From Lentzea alba (GTDB taxonomy: Bacteria; Actinomycetota; Actinomycetes; Mycobacteriales; Pseudonocardiaceae), in NCBI RefSeq assembly GCF_011067745.1, contig NZ_JAAMPJ010000013.1:186001-250000 (forward strand): DNA of 64,000 nt. The letters run 5' to 3'. Positions 24,265-32,501 of this stretch are shown here, piece by piece; within the stretch, counting starts at the first letter, position 1, and every line of letters begins with the position of its first letter. Position numbers and translations under genes: made by a program. The notes under the pieces were generated by a model. That model was not told where the DNA came from, did no database searches, and saw only the letters and a program-made list of their open reading frames with translations.

Positions 24265-25053
24265 CTACGCCGGTGCCACGGCCGAAGTGGTGCCCAGACC
24301 GCCCACCCAGCCCGCGGTCGCGATGGCGCGCAGTCCGTCGTCGCCCTCGGTGAGCCGGCCGTGCGGGCCCAGAACGGCCGTGCTCCCGTCGTGCCAGCGG
24401 ACCGGCAGACGGCCGTGGCGGTGCAGCAGCTCGCTGAACTTCGTGGTCAGCTTGGCGTTGCCGATGTGCACCCAGCGGCTCGGGAACAGCTCCAGCAGCT
24501 CGATCGTCGCCGGGCTGAGCTCGGGCACGACGGTGATGCCGTGATCGCGGCCGTACTCGACCAGCTCGCGCAGCGCGTCCGGGTCGCCGTCTGGGAACAC
24601 GTGCAGCACGTTGAGCTTGTAGGCGGCCATCTGGTCGATGGCCCTGCGCATCTCGGCCGGCGGCAGCAGGGCGCTCGACACCCCGCGCCACGCGAACGCG
24701 GGCGAGTCCCGCACGTCCGCCGCGCGCACTGTGCCGTCACGGGTCATCAGCTGCCGGAACGACTGCACGCCGTGCCGCAGCCCTGCCTGAGTACCGGCGC
24801 GCAGCATGACCGCGTCGTTGCTGACCAGCAGCGCGTAGCCCTCGGGGCCGAGTCCGCGCATGGCCGGGTCGTGCGACACCATCAGCATGCCGTCGGGCGA
24901 CTCCGCGAGCAGGTAGCCGGTCTGCGCGAAGATGTGCTCGCGCAGCAGGGCGGCCGCGGTACGGGCCTGTCCGGTCACCCGGACGGCGACGTCCTCGGTC
25001 AGGACGAACGAGCCCGTGCGACGGGGCGCGCTCGTGGGCATGGGAACAATCAC
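24265..25053 (-). CDS. Degenerate GH20-like protein (hexosaminidase fragment)
   Basis: 262 aa. The N-terminal half matches the GH20 zincin-like domain (AAALLREHIFAQTGYLL, EGYALLVSNDAVMLRAGTQAGLRHGVQSFRQLM), then DSPAFAWRGVSS and AIDQMAAYKLNVLHVF, the start of the GH20 barrel. The catalytic Asp-Glu region of GH20 is missing, the protein is about half normal length, and no signal peptide is present. It may be a regulatory pseudoenzyme or a decaying gene. It precedes the histidine kinase 25088-26788 in map order and follows it in transcription by 34 bases. Upstream of the next RR (24006-24264) I see no gene. Confidence 0.72.
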   Translation of the reverse strand: MIVPMPTSAPRRTGSFVLTEDVAVRVTGQARTAAALLREHIFAQTGYLLAESPDGMLMVSHDPAMRGLGPEGYALLVSNDAVMLRAGTQAGLRHGVQSFRQLMTRDGTVRAADVRDSPAFAWRGVSSALLPPAEMRRAIDQMAAYKLNVLHVFPDGDPDALRELVEYGRDHGITVVPELSPATIELLELFPSRWVHIGNAKLTTKFSELLHRHGRLPVRWHDGSTAVLGPHGRLTEGDDGLRAIATAGWVGGLGTTSAVAPA

Positions 25054-25087
25054 CGGTTTCCTCTCCAGCGGATTAACGCTGGCAGTA

Positions 25088-26788
25088 TCAGGGGAGTTCC
25101 GGCAACCGGAGGGTGAACGTGGTGCCGCGGCCTGTTGTGCTGGTCACACCGATGGATCCGCCGTGCGCCTCGACCAGCTTGCGCACGATCGCGAGGCCCA
25201 GTCCGCTGCCGCCCGTGCTGCGCGTCCGCGACTTGTCCGCGCGCCAGAACCGGTCGAACACGTGCGGCAGGTCCTCCTCGGAGATCCCCGCGCCGGTGTC
25301 CGCCACCGAGATCACCACACCGTCGTCCTGAACCGCGCTGACCTCGACCGAGCCGCCGGAAGGCACGTACCGCAGGGCGTTCGCGACGAGGTTGTCGAGG
25401 ATCTGCCGCAGCCGCAACGCGTCCGCGCGAACGACGAGCGACGGTGCGGCGGACACCGACAGCGTGATCCCGGCCTGCGCCGCCCGTGCCTCGTGCGCCG
25501 CCCGGACCTGCTCGAACGCGGCCAGGACCGGCACCGGCTCGACGGTCAGCCGCAACGAGCCCGCGTCGGCCACGGCGAGGTCCTGCAGATCGTCGACGAC
25601 GTGCTGCAGCACGAGGGCTTCCTTGAGCAGCAACGTGACCAGCGCCGGGTCGAGGTCGCTCACCCCGTCCTCGGCCGCCTCCAACCAGCCCCGGATGTTG
25701 CTCAACGGCGTGCGCAGCTCGTGCGCGACGTCGCTGACCATCGCCTTGCGCGCCTGCTCCAGCTGTGCCCTGTTCGCCGCCATCGTGTTGAACGCCCTGG
25801 TCAGGCCCGCGATCTCGTCCTGGCCGCGCACCGGCACCGGCGGGATGTCGGCCGGGCCACCGGACATGTGCTGCGCCGCGGCCGTCAACGCCCGCAACGG
25901 CCGGGTGATCCGGGCCCCCGCGAACGCCGCCACACCGACCGCGGCCAGCAGCACCGCGGCCGCGGCACCCACGACCCGCCAGCCGTTGCCCGACAACGAG
26001 ATCGCGGCGGTCGGCGCGCCGGTGGGGTTCGTCAGGTAGAGCAGGACCGGCGGTGCCACGTGCTGCGTGAGCTGCTCCCTGCGTGAGGACGCGACACATC
26101 CGGCGACGGCGGGCTCGTCCGGGATCGCCAGCCCAGTGGACTGCTTCACCGCGGGTGTGTAGTGGGGATCGAGCTCCACCGGCGGCAGCGACTTGCGCGC
26201 CAGGCAGGCGTTGACCAGGTCCTCCAGGTCGAGCAGCGCGTAGAGGTCGGCGGCGGTGTCGAACTGCAGCTCCGAGTCCCGGCAGTCGACGTTCGCCTCC
26301 TTGCGCTTGACCATCCGCAGGCAGATGAGCGTTCCGGTGTGCTCCTCGCGCTCGCGGAAGTCGATCGGCGTGCGGAACGGCCCCAGCACCCGCTTGTCGA
26401 TCCGGTCGGCGGGCGCGTCCGGCACCAGCACCGGGTCGACCGCCAGCGGATCCACGACCGCGGCGGCCGTCGCGGGCAGCTGGCCGCCGTCGCCGCCCCG
26501 GTCGACGATCGTCCGGCCGTCCTTGGTGACCAGCGCGATGCGGCGGTGCGGGTGCTCGGTCACCAGCGAGTCCAGCCAGCCGTCCACTTCGGACCAGTCG
26601 CGGTGGGCGGCGGCGTAGGACAGCAGCGTGGCGTAGATCTTGTTGTCGGAGGCCAGCTCCCGGCCCTGCTCGCGGGCGATGGACGCCTTGGTCAGCTGGG
26701 TGGCGAGCCACGCGGTCGCGGCGATCGAGCAGAGCGCGATCAGCACCACGACCACGAGCAGCCGGGTGAAGACGCTACGGCGCATCAC
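25088..26788 (-). CDS. HAMP-containing sensor histidine kinase
   Basis: 566 aa, GTG 26788 or ATG 26785, overlapping the regulator gene by about 14 bases. A helix at residues 7-30, a long (about 230 aa) extracytoplasmic sensor region with several cysteines, a second helix near 275-297, HAMP (ARITRPLRALTAAAQHM), H-box MVSDVAHELRTPLSNIRGWLEA and ATPase boxes NLVANALRYVPSGG, VADTGAGI and GSGLGLAIV. BaeS-like layout. The unusual cysteine-bearing sensor region hints at redox or metal sensing, which is speculative. Confidence 0.92.
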   Translation of the reverse strand: MMRRSVFTRLLVVVVLIALCSIAATAWLATQLTKASIAREQGRELASDNKIYATLLSYAAAHRDWSEVDGWLDSLVTEHPHRRIALVTKDGRTIVDRGGDGGQLPATAAAVVDPLAVDPVLVPDAPADRIDKRVLGPFRTPIDFREREEHTGTLICLRMVKRKEANVDCRDSELQFDTAADLYALLDLEDLVNACLARKSLPPVELDPHYTPAVKQSTGLAIPDEPAVAGCVASSRREQLTQHVAPPVLLYLTNPTGAPTAAISLSGNGWRVVGAAAAVLLAAVGVAAFAGARITRPLRALTAAAQHMSGGPADIPPVPVRGQDEIAGLTRAFNTMAANRAQLEQARKAMVSDVAHELRTPLSNIRGWLEAAEDGVSDLDPALVTLLLKEALVLQHVVDDLQDLAVADAGSLRLTVEPVPVLAAFEQVRAAHEARAAQAGITLSVSAAPSLVVRADALRLRQILDNLVANALRYVPSGGSVEVSAVQDDGVVISVADTGAGISEEDLPHVFDRFWRADKSRTRSTGGSGLGLAIVRKLVEAHGGSIGVTSTTGRGTTFTLRLPELP

Positions 26789-27470
26789 GGCGTCCCGCGG
26801 TGAGCTTGTAGCCGATGCCGTAGACGGTGACGAGGTGTTCGGGCGCGCGGGCGTTCGTCTCGATCTTGCGGCGCAGGTTCTTGACGTGCGTGTCGATCGT
26901 GCGGGTGGTGAAGAAGCTGTCGATGCCGTGCATGCGTTCCAGCAGCTGCTCGCGGCTGAACACGCGGTCCATCTCGGACGCGAGCACCCCCAGCAGCCCG
27001 AACTCGCCGGGCGTGCACTCCACCGGTTCGCCGCGCACCGTGACCTCGTGCCGCACCGGGTCGACCACGATCGGCCCGACCTTCAGCAACGGCGCGGGCC
27101 GCGCCGCCGGGCGTCGCCGCAGCAACGTCCGCACCCGCGCCACCAGTTCGCGCGGGCTGAACGGCTTGGTCATGTAGTCGTCCGCGCCGATGCCGAGCCC
27201 CTGCAACAGGTCGTCCTCAGTGGATCGGGCGGTGAGCATCAGCACCAGCACATCGGAGTCCGCGCGCAACGCCCGGCAGACGTCCAGCCCGCCCAGACCG
27301 GGCAGCATCAGGTCCAGCACCACGAGTTCGGGCTGGTGGATGCGGACGACGTCGAGCGCGTCCCGTCCGTCGTGGACCACGAGCACCCGGTGGTGGTCCT
27401 GTTCCAGGTAGCGTCGGACGAGTTCGGCCTGGTTCTCGTCGTCCTCCGCGACCAGGATGAGAGCGCTCAC
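26775..27470 (-). CDS. OmpR/PhoB-family response regulator
   Basis: 231 aa, GTG start. Receiver with EDDE, phosphoacceptor in LVVLDLMLPGLGGLDV, LMLTARSTEDD and DDYMTKPFSPRELVARV; winged helix with FGLLGVLASEMDRVFSREQLLERMHG...DTHVKNLRRKIE. Partner of the kinase 25088-26788. Its own upstream region contains three 11-bp-spaced TCAC half-sites, which could be its binding sites. Confidence 0.94.
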   Translation of the reverse strand: MSALILVAEDDENQAELVRRYLEQDHHRVLVVHDGRDALDVVRIHQPELVVLDLMLPGLGGLDVCRALRADSDVLVLMLTARSTEDDLLQGLGIGADDYMTKPFSPRELVARVRTLLRRRPAARPAPLLKVGPIVVDPVRHEVTVRGEPVECTPGEFGLLGVLASEMDRVFSREQLLERMHGIDSFFTTRTIDTHVKNLRRKIETNARAPEHLVTVYGIGYKLTAGRRDAP

Positions 27471-27501
27471 CGCGCCGAGGATACGGACGCTCTCCGGGTG
27501 A

Positions 27502-27528
27502 TCACCGGTTCGTCACAGGATCCTCACA
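27502..27528. promoter_or_regulatory. Three TCAC(A/C) half-sites with 11-bp period
   Basis: TCACC at 27502-27506, TCACA at 27513-27517 and TCACA at 27524-27528 recur every 11 bp, one helical turn, in front of the response regulator gene (minus) and the small ORF at 27551 (plus). Tandem half-sites with this spacing are typical of OmpR-family regulators. Likely autoregulation or control of the divergent unit; inferred. Confidence 0.5.
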
Positions 27529-27550
27529 AGTGCCTTCGAAGATCCACCGC

Positions 27551-27688
27551 ATGCGCAAGACAGTCATCGCGGCCACGCTGCTCGTCGTCGTGGCCGTCAC
27601 CGCCGTCGTGCTGGTCGTGCGCGCAGTGACGTTGATGAGGGGAGCTTTCCCAAACCTGAGGTTTGGGAAAGCTCCCCTCATCAACTAA
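27551..27688 (+). CDS. Small membrane-anchor ORF ending inside a long palindrome; possible remnant
   Basis: 45 codons: MRKTVIAATLLVVVAVTAVVLVV (basic start plus one hydrophobic helix), then residues encoded by the palindrome 27631-27685, stop TAA right after it. Position and N-terminus resemble the start of a membrane or exported protein gene driven by the divergent regulator promoter, cut short when the palindrome arose or inserted. There is no strong ribosome site. It may equally be a non-expressed frame. Confidence 0.3.
   Translation: MRKTVIAATLLVVVAVTAVVLVVRAVTLMRGAFPNLRFGKAPLIN
27631..27685. repeat. 55-bp perfect palindrome, terminator-like
   Basis: Arms of 27 bp, perfect around a single central G (CCTGAGG centre), beginning GTTGATGAGGGGAGCTTTCC. 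The outer edge touches the TAG stop of the LLM oxidoreductase gene (27687-27685), so transcripts of that operon would end in a very strong hairpin. It shares the same skeleton as 41646-41698 with compensating changes, indicating a dispersed palindrome family. Confidence 0.85.
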
Positions 27689-28704
27689 GCGAGCAGGTCG
27701 TGCACCCGCGGCACGACCTGCGTCCCGTACAGCTCGATGGTCCGCATCAGCGACTCGTGCGACAGCCCGCCGATCCCGTACTTCAGGTCGAACCTGCTGG
27801 CACGCAACGTCTTCATCGTCCGCGCCATCTTCTCGGCCACGGTCTCCGGCGACCCGACGAACAACGCGCCGTGTGGTCCCACCTCGTGCGCGTAGGACTC
27901 CGGGGTCGGCGTAGCGAACCCGCGCGTCCTGCCGAGCCGCGTGATCACGTCCAGGTAGTGCGGCCAGAACTCCTCCCGCGCCTGCTCGTCGGTGGCGGCG
28001 ACGTGGCCGGGGGAGTGGATCCCGATCGGCAACGGTGAGCGCCCGAACTTCTCCAGCGCGTGCAGGTACAGCTCGGAGAACGGCGCGAACCGGCCCGGAT
28101 GCCCGCCGATGATCGCGAGCATCAGGGAGAACCCGTGCGACGCCGCCCGCACCACGGACTGCGGGCTGCCGCCGACGCCGATCCAGGTCGGGAACGGCTC
28201 GGTGAACGGCACGACCTCCTGTTCGTGCAGCGACGAGCGGGTCTTGCCCTGCCACGTGACCGGGCCGCCCTTCACCAGTTCGGCGAACAGCTGCGTCTTC
28301 TCCTCGAACAGGTCCTCGTAGTCCGCAAGGTCGTAGCCGAACAGCGGGAACGAGTCCACACTGGACCCGCGACCCAGGATGATCTCGGCGCGGCCCTCCG
28401 ACACGGCGTTCAGCGTCGAGAACCGCTGGAACACCCGCACCGGGTCGTCGGAACTCAGCACGGTGACCGCCGAGCCCAGGTGGATGCGTGAAGTGCGGGC
28501 GGCGATCGCGGCCAGCACGACGTCGGCGGCGGACAGCGGCATGTCCGGGGTGTGGTGCTCGCCGATGCCGAAGAAGTCGAGGCCGACCTGGTCGGCGAGC
28601 ACGCCCTGGTCGACCAGGTTGCGGATGGTCTGGGCGTGCGTCAGCGGCCTGCCCTCGGCGTCGTGGGTGACGTCGCCGAACGTGTCGAGTCCGAACGTGT
28701 TCAT
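27685..28704 (-). CDS. LLM-class flavin-dependent oxidoreductase
   Basis: 339 aa, ATG 28704 overlapping the previous stop (ATGA). Bacterial luciferase-like TIM barrel: LADQVGLDFFGIGEHHTPDMPLSAADVVLAAIAARTSRIHLGSAVTVLSSDDPVRVFQRFSTLNAVSEGRAEIILGRGSS, WIGVGGSPQSVVRAASHG and VAATDEQAREEFWPHY. Uses FMN (or F420) and oxygen on an unknown substrate. Coupled to the reductase-like gene upstream, which may supply reduced cofactor. Confidence 0.9.
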   Translation of the reverse strand: MNTFGLDTFGDVTHDAEGRPLTHAQTIRNLVDQGVLADQVGLDFFGIGEHHTPDMPLSAADVVLAAIAARTSRIHLGSAVTVLSSDDPVRVFQRFSTLNAVSEGRAEIILGRGSSVDSFPLFGYDLADYEDLFEEKTQLFAELVKGGPVTWQGKTRSSLHEQEVVPFTEPFPTWIGVGGSPQSVVRAASHGFSLMLAIIGGHPGRFAPFSELYLHALEKFGRSPLPIGIHSPGHVAATDEQAREEFWPHYLDVITRLGRTRGFATPTPESYAHEVGPHGALFVGSPETVAEKMARTMKTLRASRFDLKYGIGGLSHESLMRTIELYGTQVVPRVHDLLA

Positions 28705-29279
28705 GACAGCTCCCTTGCGAACTTCTCGAATTCCGGCCTCCCGGCCACGACGCCGAACAGCGGGGTGCCGGGTTCCAGCAGGCGTCCTGACGTCAGCGGA
28801 CCCACCGGCACCGGGTCGAACCCGATGCGGGCCAGGAACTCCGCGACCACCTCGACGGCCTCGTCGCCGGCCAGGCCGATCGCCCGGCCGCCCGGCGGTT
28901 CCATGTCCTGGTAGGCGATGTGGTTGAGGGTTTTGACGACGTGCGCGCCGGCCAGCCGGCGAGCCACCTCTTCGCTCGTGCCCGACGGCGCGTCGGCGGG
29001 CGGCCAGTGGTTCATCGCGTCGATGACGACCTTGCCCGCGAACATCGCCGGTTCGAGCGTCCCGAACCGGTGCCAGGGGATCGCCAGCACCACGAGATCG
29101 GCGTCCTGGACCGCGTCGGCTGCCGATCGCGGCACCGCACCCGGCGCCAGGAACTCGGTGATCATCTCGATCCGCGCGGGATCACCGGAGCCCGCGATGG
29201 CCACCGGGTAGCCCGCCGCGAGGGCGAGGCGGGCGATGACGGGACCGACGTGGCCCGCCCCGAGAACAGCGATCTGCAC
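28701..29279 (-). CDS. NADPH-dependent F420 reductase-like protein
   Basis: 192 aa, GTG 29279. Rossmann fold MQIAVLGAGHVGPVIARLALAAGYPVAIAGSGDP, LVVLAIPWHRFG, then KTLNHIAYQDMEPPGGRAIGLAGDEAVEVVAEFLARIGFDPVPVGPL, the F420:NADP oxidoreductase/NAD(P)-binding pattern. Forms a two-gene operon with the LLM oxidoreductase. Could provide F420H2 or reduce a substrate directly. Confidence 0.85.
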   Translation of the reverse strand: MQIAVLGAGHVGPVIARLALAAGYPVAIAGSGDPARIEMITEFLAPGAVPRSAADAVQDADLVVLAIPWHRFGTLEPAMFAGKVVIDAMNHWPPADAPSGTSEEVARRLAGAHVVKTLNHIAYQDMEPPGGRAIGLAGDEAVEVVAEFLARIGFDPVPVGPLTSGRLLEPGTPLFGVVAGRPEFEKFARELS

Positions 29280-29299
29280 AGCGCATCCGACCTGGTTGG

Positions 29300-29314
29300 T
29301 TGACGTGTCATCAA
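29300..29314. promoter_or_regulatory. Inverted repeat TTGACGTGTCATCAA
   Basis: Core TGAC-GT-GTCA with outer TTGA/TCAA halves, 20 bases before the F420 reductase-like start and in the gap to the divergent methyltransferase. Candidate operator; no regulator gene is adjacent. Confidence 0.3.
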
Positions 29315-29381
29315 GGATAACCGGACCAGCCCCCGTTTATTCCGGCGGTGGCCGCGTGCGGGCTGCGTTAGCGTCGCGGGC

Positions 29382-30134
29382 ATGTGGGATCTCGGTGACG
29401 CGTATGAGCGGTACGTGGGCCGGTGGAGCAGGCCGGTCGCGGTGGAGTTCCTGCGGTGGCTGGCCGTGCCACCGGGCCGGACGTGGCTCGACGTCGGCTG
29501 CGGCACCGGCGCGCTGACCGAGACCGTGCTGGCGCACGCGCACCCGGCCGCGATCACCGGGATCGACCCGTCGCCGGGCTTCCTCGAACTGGCCAGGCAG
29601 CACGTCCACGGCGCCACCTTCGACGTCGGCACCGCCGTGGACCTGGGCGACCTCGAAGCCGACGTCGTGGTGAGCGGGCTCGTGCTCACCTTCGTGCCCG
29701 ACGTGCCGCGCGCCGTCTCGGAGTTCGCGCGCGTGGGCTCGTTCGTCGGGTCGTACGTGTGGGACTACTCGACCGGCATGCAGATGATGCGCTACTTCTG
29801 GGACGCCGCACGGGACGTCGACCCCGCTGCGGCCGAGCACGACGAAGGCCTGTGTTTCGCGCACGTGAGCGGGCAGGACCCGTTGCGCGACCTGTGGACC
29901 GGCGCCGGGCTGAAGGACGTCGAGGTGACCGGCATCGTGGTGCCCACGGTGTTCCGCGACTTCGCCGACTTCTGGGAACCGTTCCTCGGCGGAGCGGGAG
30001 CCGCACCCGCGTACTTCGCCACGCTGCCCGCGGACCAGCAGGCCGCGATCCGCGACCTGCTGGCGTCCCGGCTGGACACGGGAGGCCCGATCGAGCTGAC
30101 CGCCAGGGCGTGGGCCGTCAGAGGGTCGCGCTGA
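29382..30134 (+). CDS. Class I SAM-dependent methyltransferase
   Basis: 250 aa. SAM-binding motif I WLDVGCGTGALTETVLA, acidic residue in ITGIDPSPGFLE and motif in ADVVVSGLVLTFVPD. The N-terminus YERYVGRWSRPVAVEFLRWL matches the common actinomycete family of Methyltransf_11/25 type. Stand-alone gene; acceptor unknown. Confidence 0.9.
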   Translation: MWDLGDAYERYVGRWSRPVAVEFLRWLAVPPGRTWLDVGCGTGALTETVLAHAHPAAITGIDPSPGFLELARQHVHGATFDVGTAVDLGDLEADVVVSGLVLTFVPDVPRAVSEFARVGSFVGSYVWDYSTGMQMMRYFWDAARDVDPAAAEHDEGLCFAHVSGQDPLRDLWTGAGLKDVEVTGIVVPTVFRDFADFWEPFLGGAGAAPAYFATLPADQQAAIRDLLASRLDTGGPIELTARAWAVRGSR

Positions 30135-30197
30135 GCAACCGCTCCAGGTACGGGTTCACCTCAGCGGCACCCGCCCCGTTCCCTCTACGCTGCCTCG

Positions 30198-31667
30198 ATG
30201 CGACAAGTGTTCAGGGGCGCGGTGCTGCTCCTGCTGCTGTTGATCGTCCTCCCGGCACCCGCGAACGCGCGACAACAGCAACCTCCGGTGGTCAAGATCG
30301 GCACGGAGGGCACCTACCCGCCGTTCTCGTTCCACGATCCCCAGACGCAGGAACTGACCGGCTACGACATCGAGGTGGTCAAGGCGATCGCCGCGAAGGC
30401 CGGGTGGCGGCTGGAGTTCGTCGAGACGCAGTGGGACGCGGTCTTCCCCGCGCTCGACGCCGGCCGGATCGACCTGATCGCCAACCAGGTGTCGCGCAAC
30501 CCCGAACGCACGGCCAAGTACGGCCTGTCGAACACCTACACCTACTCGCGCGGCGTGATCGTCCGCCGCACCGGTGACGACCGGATCAAGTCCATCGCGG
30601 ACCTGAGCGGCAAGACCACCGCGCAGTCCAGCACCAGCAACTGGGCCAAGATCGCCCGCGACGCCGGCGCCCGCGTGGAGGCCGTCGAGGGGTTCGCCCA
30701 GGCCGCGGCTCTGTTGCAGCAGGGCCGGGTCGACGCGATCGTCAACGACAACATCGCCGTCCTCGACTACCTCGCGACCACCGGCTCGAAGGACGTGGAG
30801 ATCGCCGGTGACGCGGGCCAGGCGGGCAGCGAACAGGTGCTCGCGCTGCGCAAGACGGACGCCGCGCTGCTGACGCAGGCGAACCAGGCGATCGACGCGT
30901 TGAAGGCCGACGGCACGTTGCGCGGCATCTCCCAGAAGTACTTCAAGGCCGATGTGTCCGTTGAGGACGGTGGCACCGCCGACCTGTCCGAGGGCCGTGG
31001 CCCGCGCAGCACGTGGGACGTCCTGCGCTCCACCGCGTGGCCGATGTTCGTCGGCCTGGTCAAGGTCACCATCCCGCTGACGGCGTTGTCGTTCGCGATC
31101 GGCCTGGTGCTGGCGCTGCTCGTCGCGCTGGCCCGGATTTCGCCCTACCGGGTGTTGTCCGGCGCCGCGCGGGCGTTCATCTCGATCATCCGCGGCACGC
31201 CGTTGCTGTTGCAGCTGTTCATCGTCTTCTACGGACTGCCGCAGATAGGGCTGAAGTTCCCGCCCTTCACCGCCGCGGTGGTCGCGTTCTCGTTGAACGT
31301 CGCGGGGTATGCGGCCGAGGTGGTCCGTTCGGCGATCCTGTCCGTGCCGCGCGGCCAGTTCGAAGCGGCGTCGACCATCGGCCTGAACTACTCGCAGACG
31401 TTGCGTCGCATCGTGTTGCCGCAAGCTGCCCGCACGGCCGTGCCACCGCTGTCCAACACGTTGCTGTCGTTGCTCAAGGACACCTCGCTCGGTTCCGTGG
31501 TGCTGCTGACCGAACTCTTCCGCGAGTCGCAGCTGGCCGCCGCCGAGAGCAACGAGTTCCTCGCGCTCTACTCCTTCGCGGGGCTCTACTACTGGCTGAT
31601 CTGCGTGGCGTTGTCCGCCGGGCAGAAACGACTGGAGACCAGGCTGAACAGGTACGTGATCGCATGA
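30198..31667 (+). CDS. Polar amino-acid ABC importer: fused substrate-binding protein and permease
   Basis: 489 aa. Signal-like N-terminal helix, then a periplasmic-binding fold of type 3 (residues about 30-255: VKIGTEGTYPPFSFHDPQTQELTGYDIEVVKAIA, WDAVFPALDAGRIDLIANQ). Residues about 270-489 form a His/Glu/Gln/Arg permease with five or so helices and the EAA-like loop RRIVLPQAARTAVPPLSNTLLSLLKDTSL. Single-chain receptor/permeases keep the receptor tethered to the pore. Works with the ATPase that follows with ATGA overlap. Substrate probably a polar amino acid or cystine-like compound. Confidence 0.92.
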   Translation: MRQVFRGAVLLLLLLIVLPAPANARQQQPPVVKIGTEGTYPPFSFHDPQTQELTGYDIEVVKAIAAKAGWRLEFVETQWDAVFPALDAGRIDLIANQVSRNPERTAKYGLSNTYTYSRGVIVRRTGDDRIKSIADLSGKTTAQSSTSNWAKIARDAGARVEAVEGFAQAAALLQQGRVDAIVNDNIAVLDYLATTGSKDVEIAGDAGQAGSEQVLALRKTDAALLTQANQAIDALKADGTLRGISQKYFKADVSVEDGGTADLSEGRGPRSTWDVLRSTAWPMFVGLVKVTIPLTALSFAIGLVLALLVALARISPYRVLSGAARAFISIIRGTPLLLQLFIVFYGLPQIGLKFPPFTAAVVAFSLNVAGYAAEVVRSAILSVPRGQFEAASTIGLNYSQTLRRIVLPQAARTAVPPLSNTLLSLLKDTSLGSVVLLTELFRESQLAAAESNEFLALYSFAGLYYWLICVALSAGQKRLETRLNRYVIA

Positions 31668-32431
31668 CCGACATCCGCATCGAGGTCTCCGGCCTGCACA
31701 AGTCGTTCGGCTCGCTGGACGTGTTGCGCGGCATCGACTTCACCGTCCCGCGTGGCACCTCGACCGTCCTTCTCGGGCCGTCCGGCTCCGGCAAGACCAC
31801 TGTGCTGCGTTCGCTGAACGTCCTCGACACGCCGGATCGCGGCGTGGTCCGCATCGACGACGTGTCGGTGGACTTCTCCGCGTTGCCCGCCGGCAAGGCG
31901 GGACGTGCGGCCGCGCAACGGTTGCGCGCGCAGAGCGGCATGGTGTTCCAGTCGCACAACCTGTTCCCGCACCGCACGGTCCTCGAGAACCTGACCGAGG
32001 GGCCGGTCGTGGCCCAGGGGCGGCCCATCGAGGAGGTCGTTGCCGAGGCTCGGGTGCTGCTGGACCAGGTCGGCTTGGCGGACAAGGCTTCCTCGTACCC
32101 GTACCAGCTGTCCGGTGGGCAACAGCAGCGCGTCGGCATCGCTCGTGCGCTGGCGTTGAAGCCACGCGTCGTGCTGTTCGACGAGCCGACGTCCGCCCTG
32201 GACCCCGAGCTGGTGGGAGAGGTGCTGTCGGTGATCAAGGACCTGGCGTCGGAGGGGTGGACGACCGTCATCGTCACGCACGAGATCCGGTTCGCCGAGA
32301 GCGTGGCGGACCAGATGCTGTTCCTCGACGGCGGCGTGATCGTGGAGCGAGGCACGCCGGGCCAGGTGATCGGGGAGCCGCGGGAGGAACGGACCCAGCG
32401 GTTCCTGCGTCGCGTGCTGGACCACGGTTGA
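31664..32431 (+). CDS. Polar amino-acid ABC importer ATPase
   Basis: 255 aa, ATG overlapping the permease stop (ATGA). Walker A GPSGSGKTT, Q-loop VFQSHNLFPH, signature LSGGQQQRVGIARAL, Walker B RVVLFDEPTSALD and H-loop VTHE. GlnQ/TcyN-like ATPase. Completes a two-gene importer with the fused receptor/permease. Confidence 0.95.
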   Translation: MTDIRIEVSGLHKSFGSLDVLRGIDFTVPRGTSTVLLGPSGSGKTTVLRSLNVLDTPDRGVVRIDDVSVDFSALPAGKAGRAAAQRLRAQSGMVFQSHNLFPHRTVLENLTEGPVVAQGRPIEEVVAEARVLLDQVGLADKASSYPYQLSGGQQQRVGIARALALKPRVVLFDEPTSALDPELVGEVLSVIKDLASEGWTTVIVTHEIRFAESVADQMLFLDGGVIVERGTPGQVIGEPREERTQRFLRRVLDHG

Positions 32432-32449
32432 CATTTGTCATCTCGATGA
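32429..32449. promoter_or_regulatory. Overlapping inverted repeats ahead of ABC/two-component operon
   Basis: TGACA-TT-TGTCA (32429-32440) overlaps TCATC-TC-GATGA (32438-32449), placed at the importer ATPase stop and 53 bases ahead of the exporter ATPase. Such sites in front of ABC/DesKR-type operons are plausible binding places for the LuxR-type regulator encoded at the operon end. Confidence 0.5.
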
Positions 32450-32501
32450 GGTGACGCTGCCTCACTACTGGCTTTCGCTCTCGCCGAGCACGCTGATCTG
32501 C

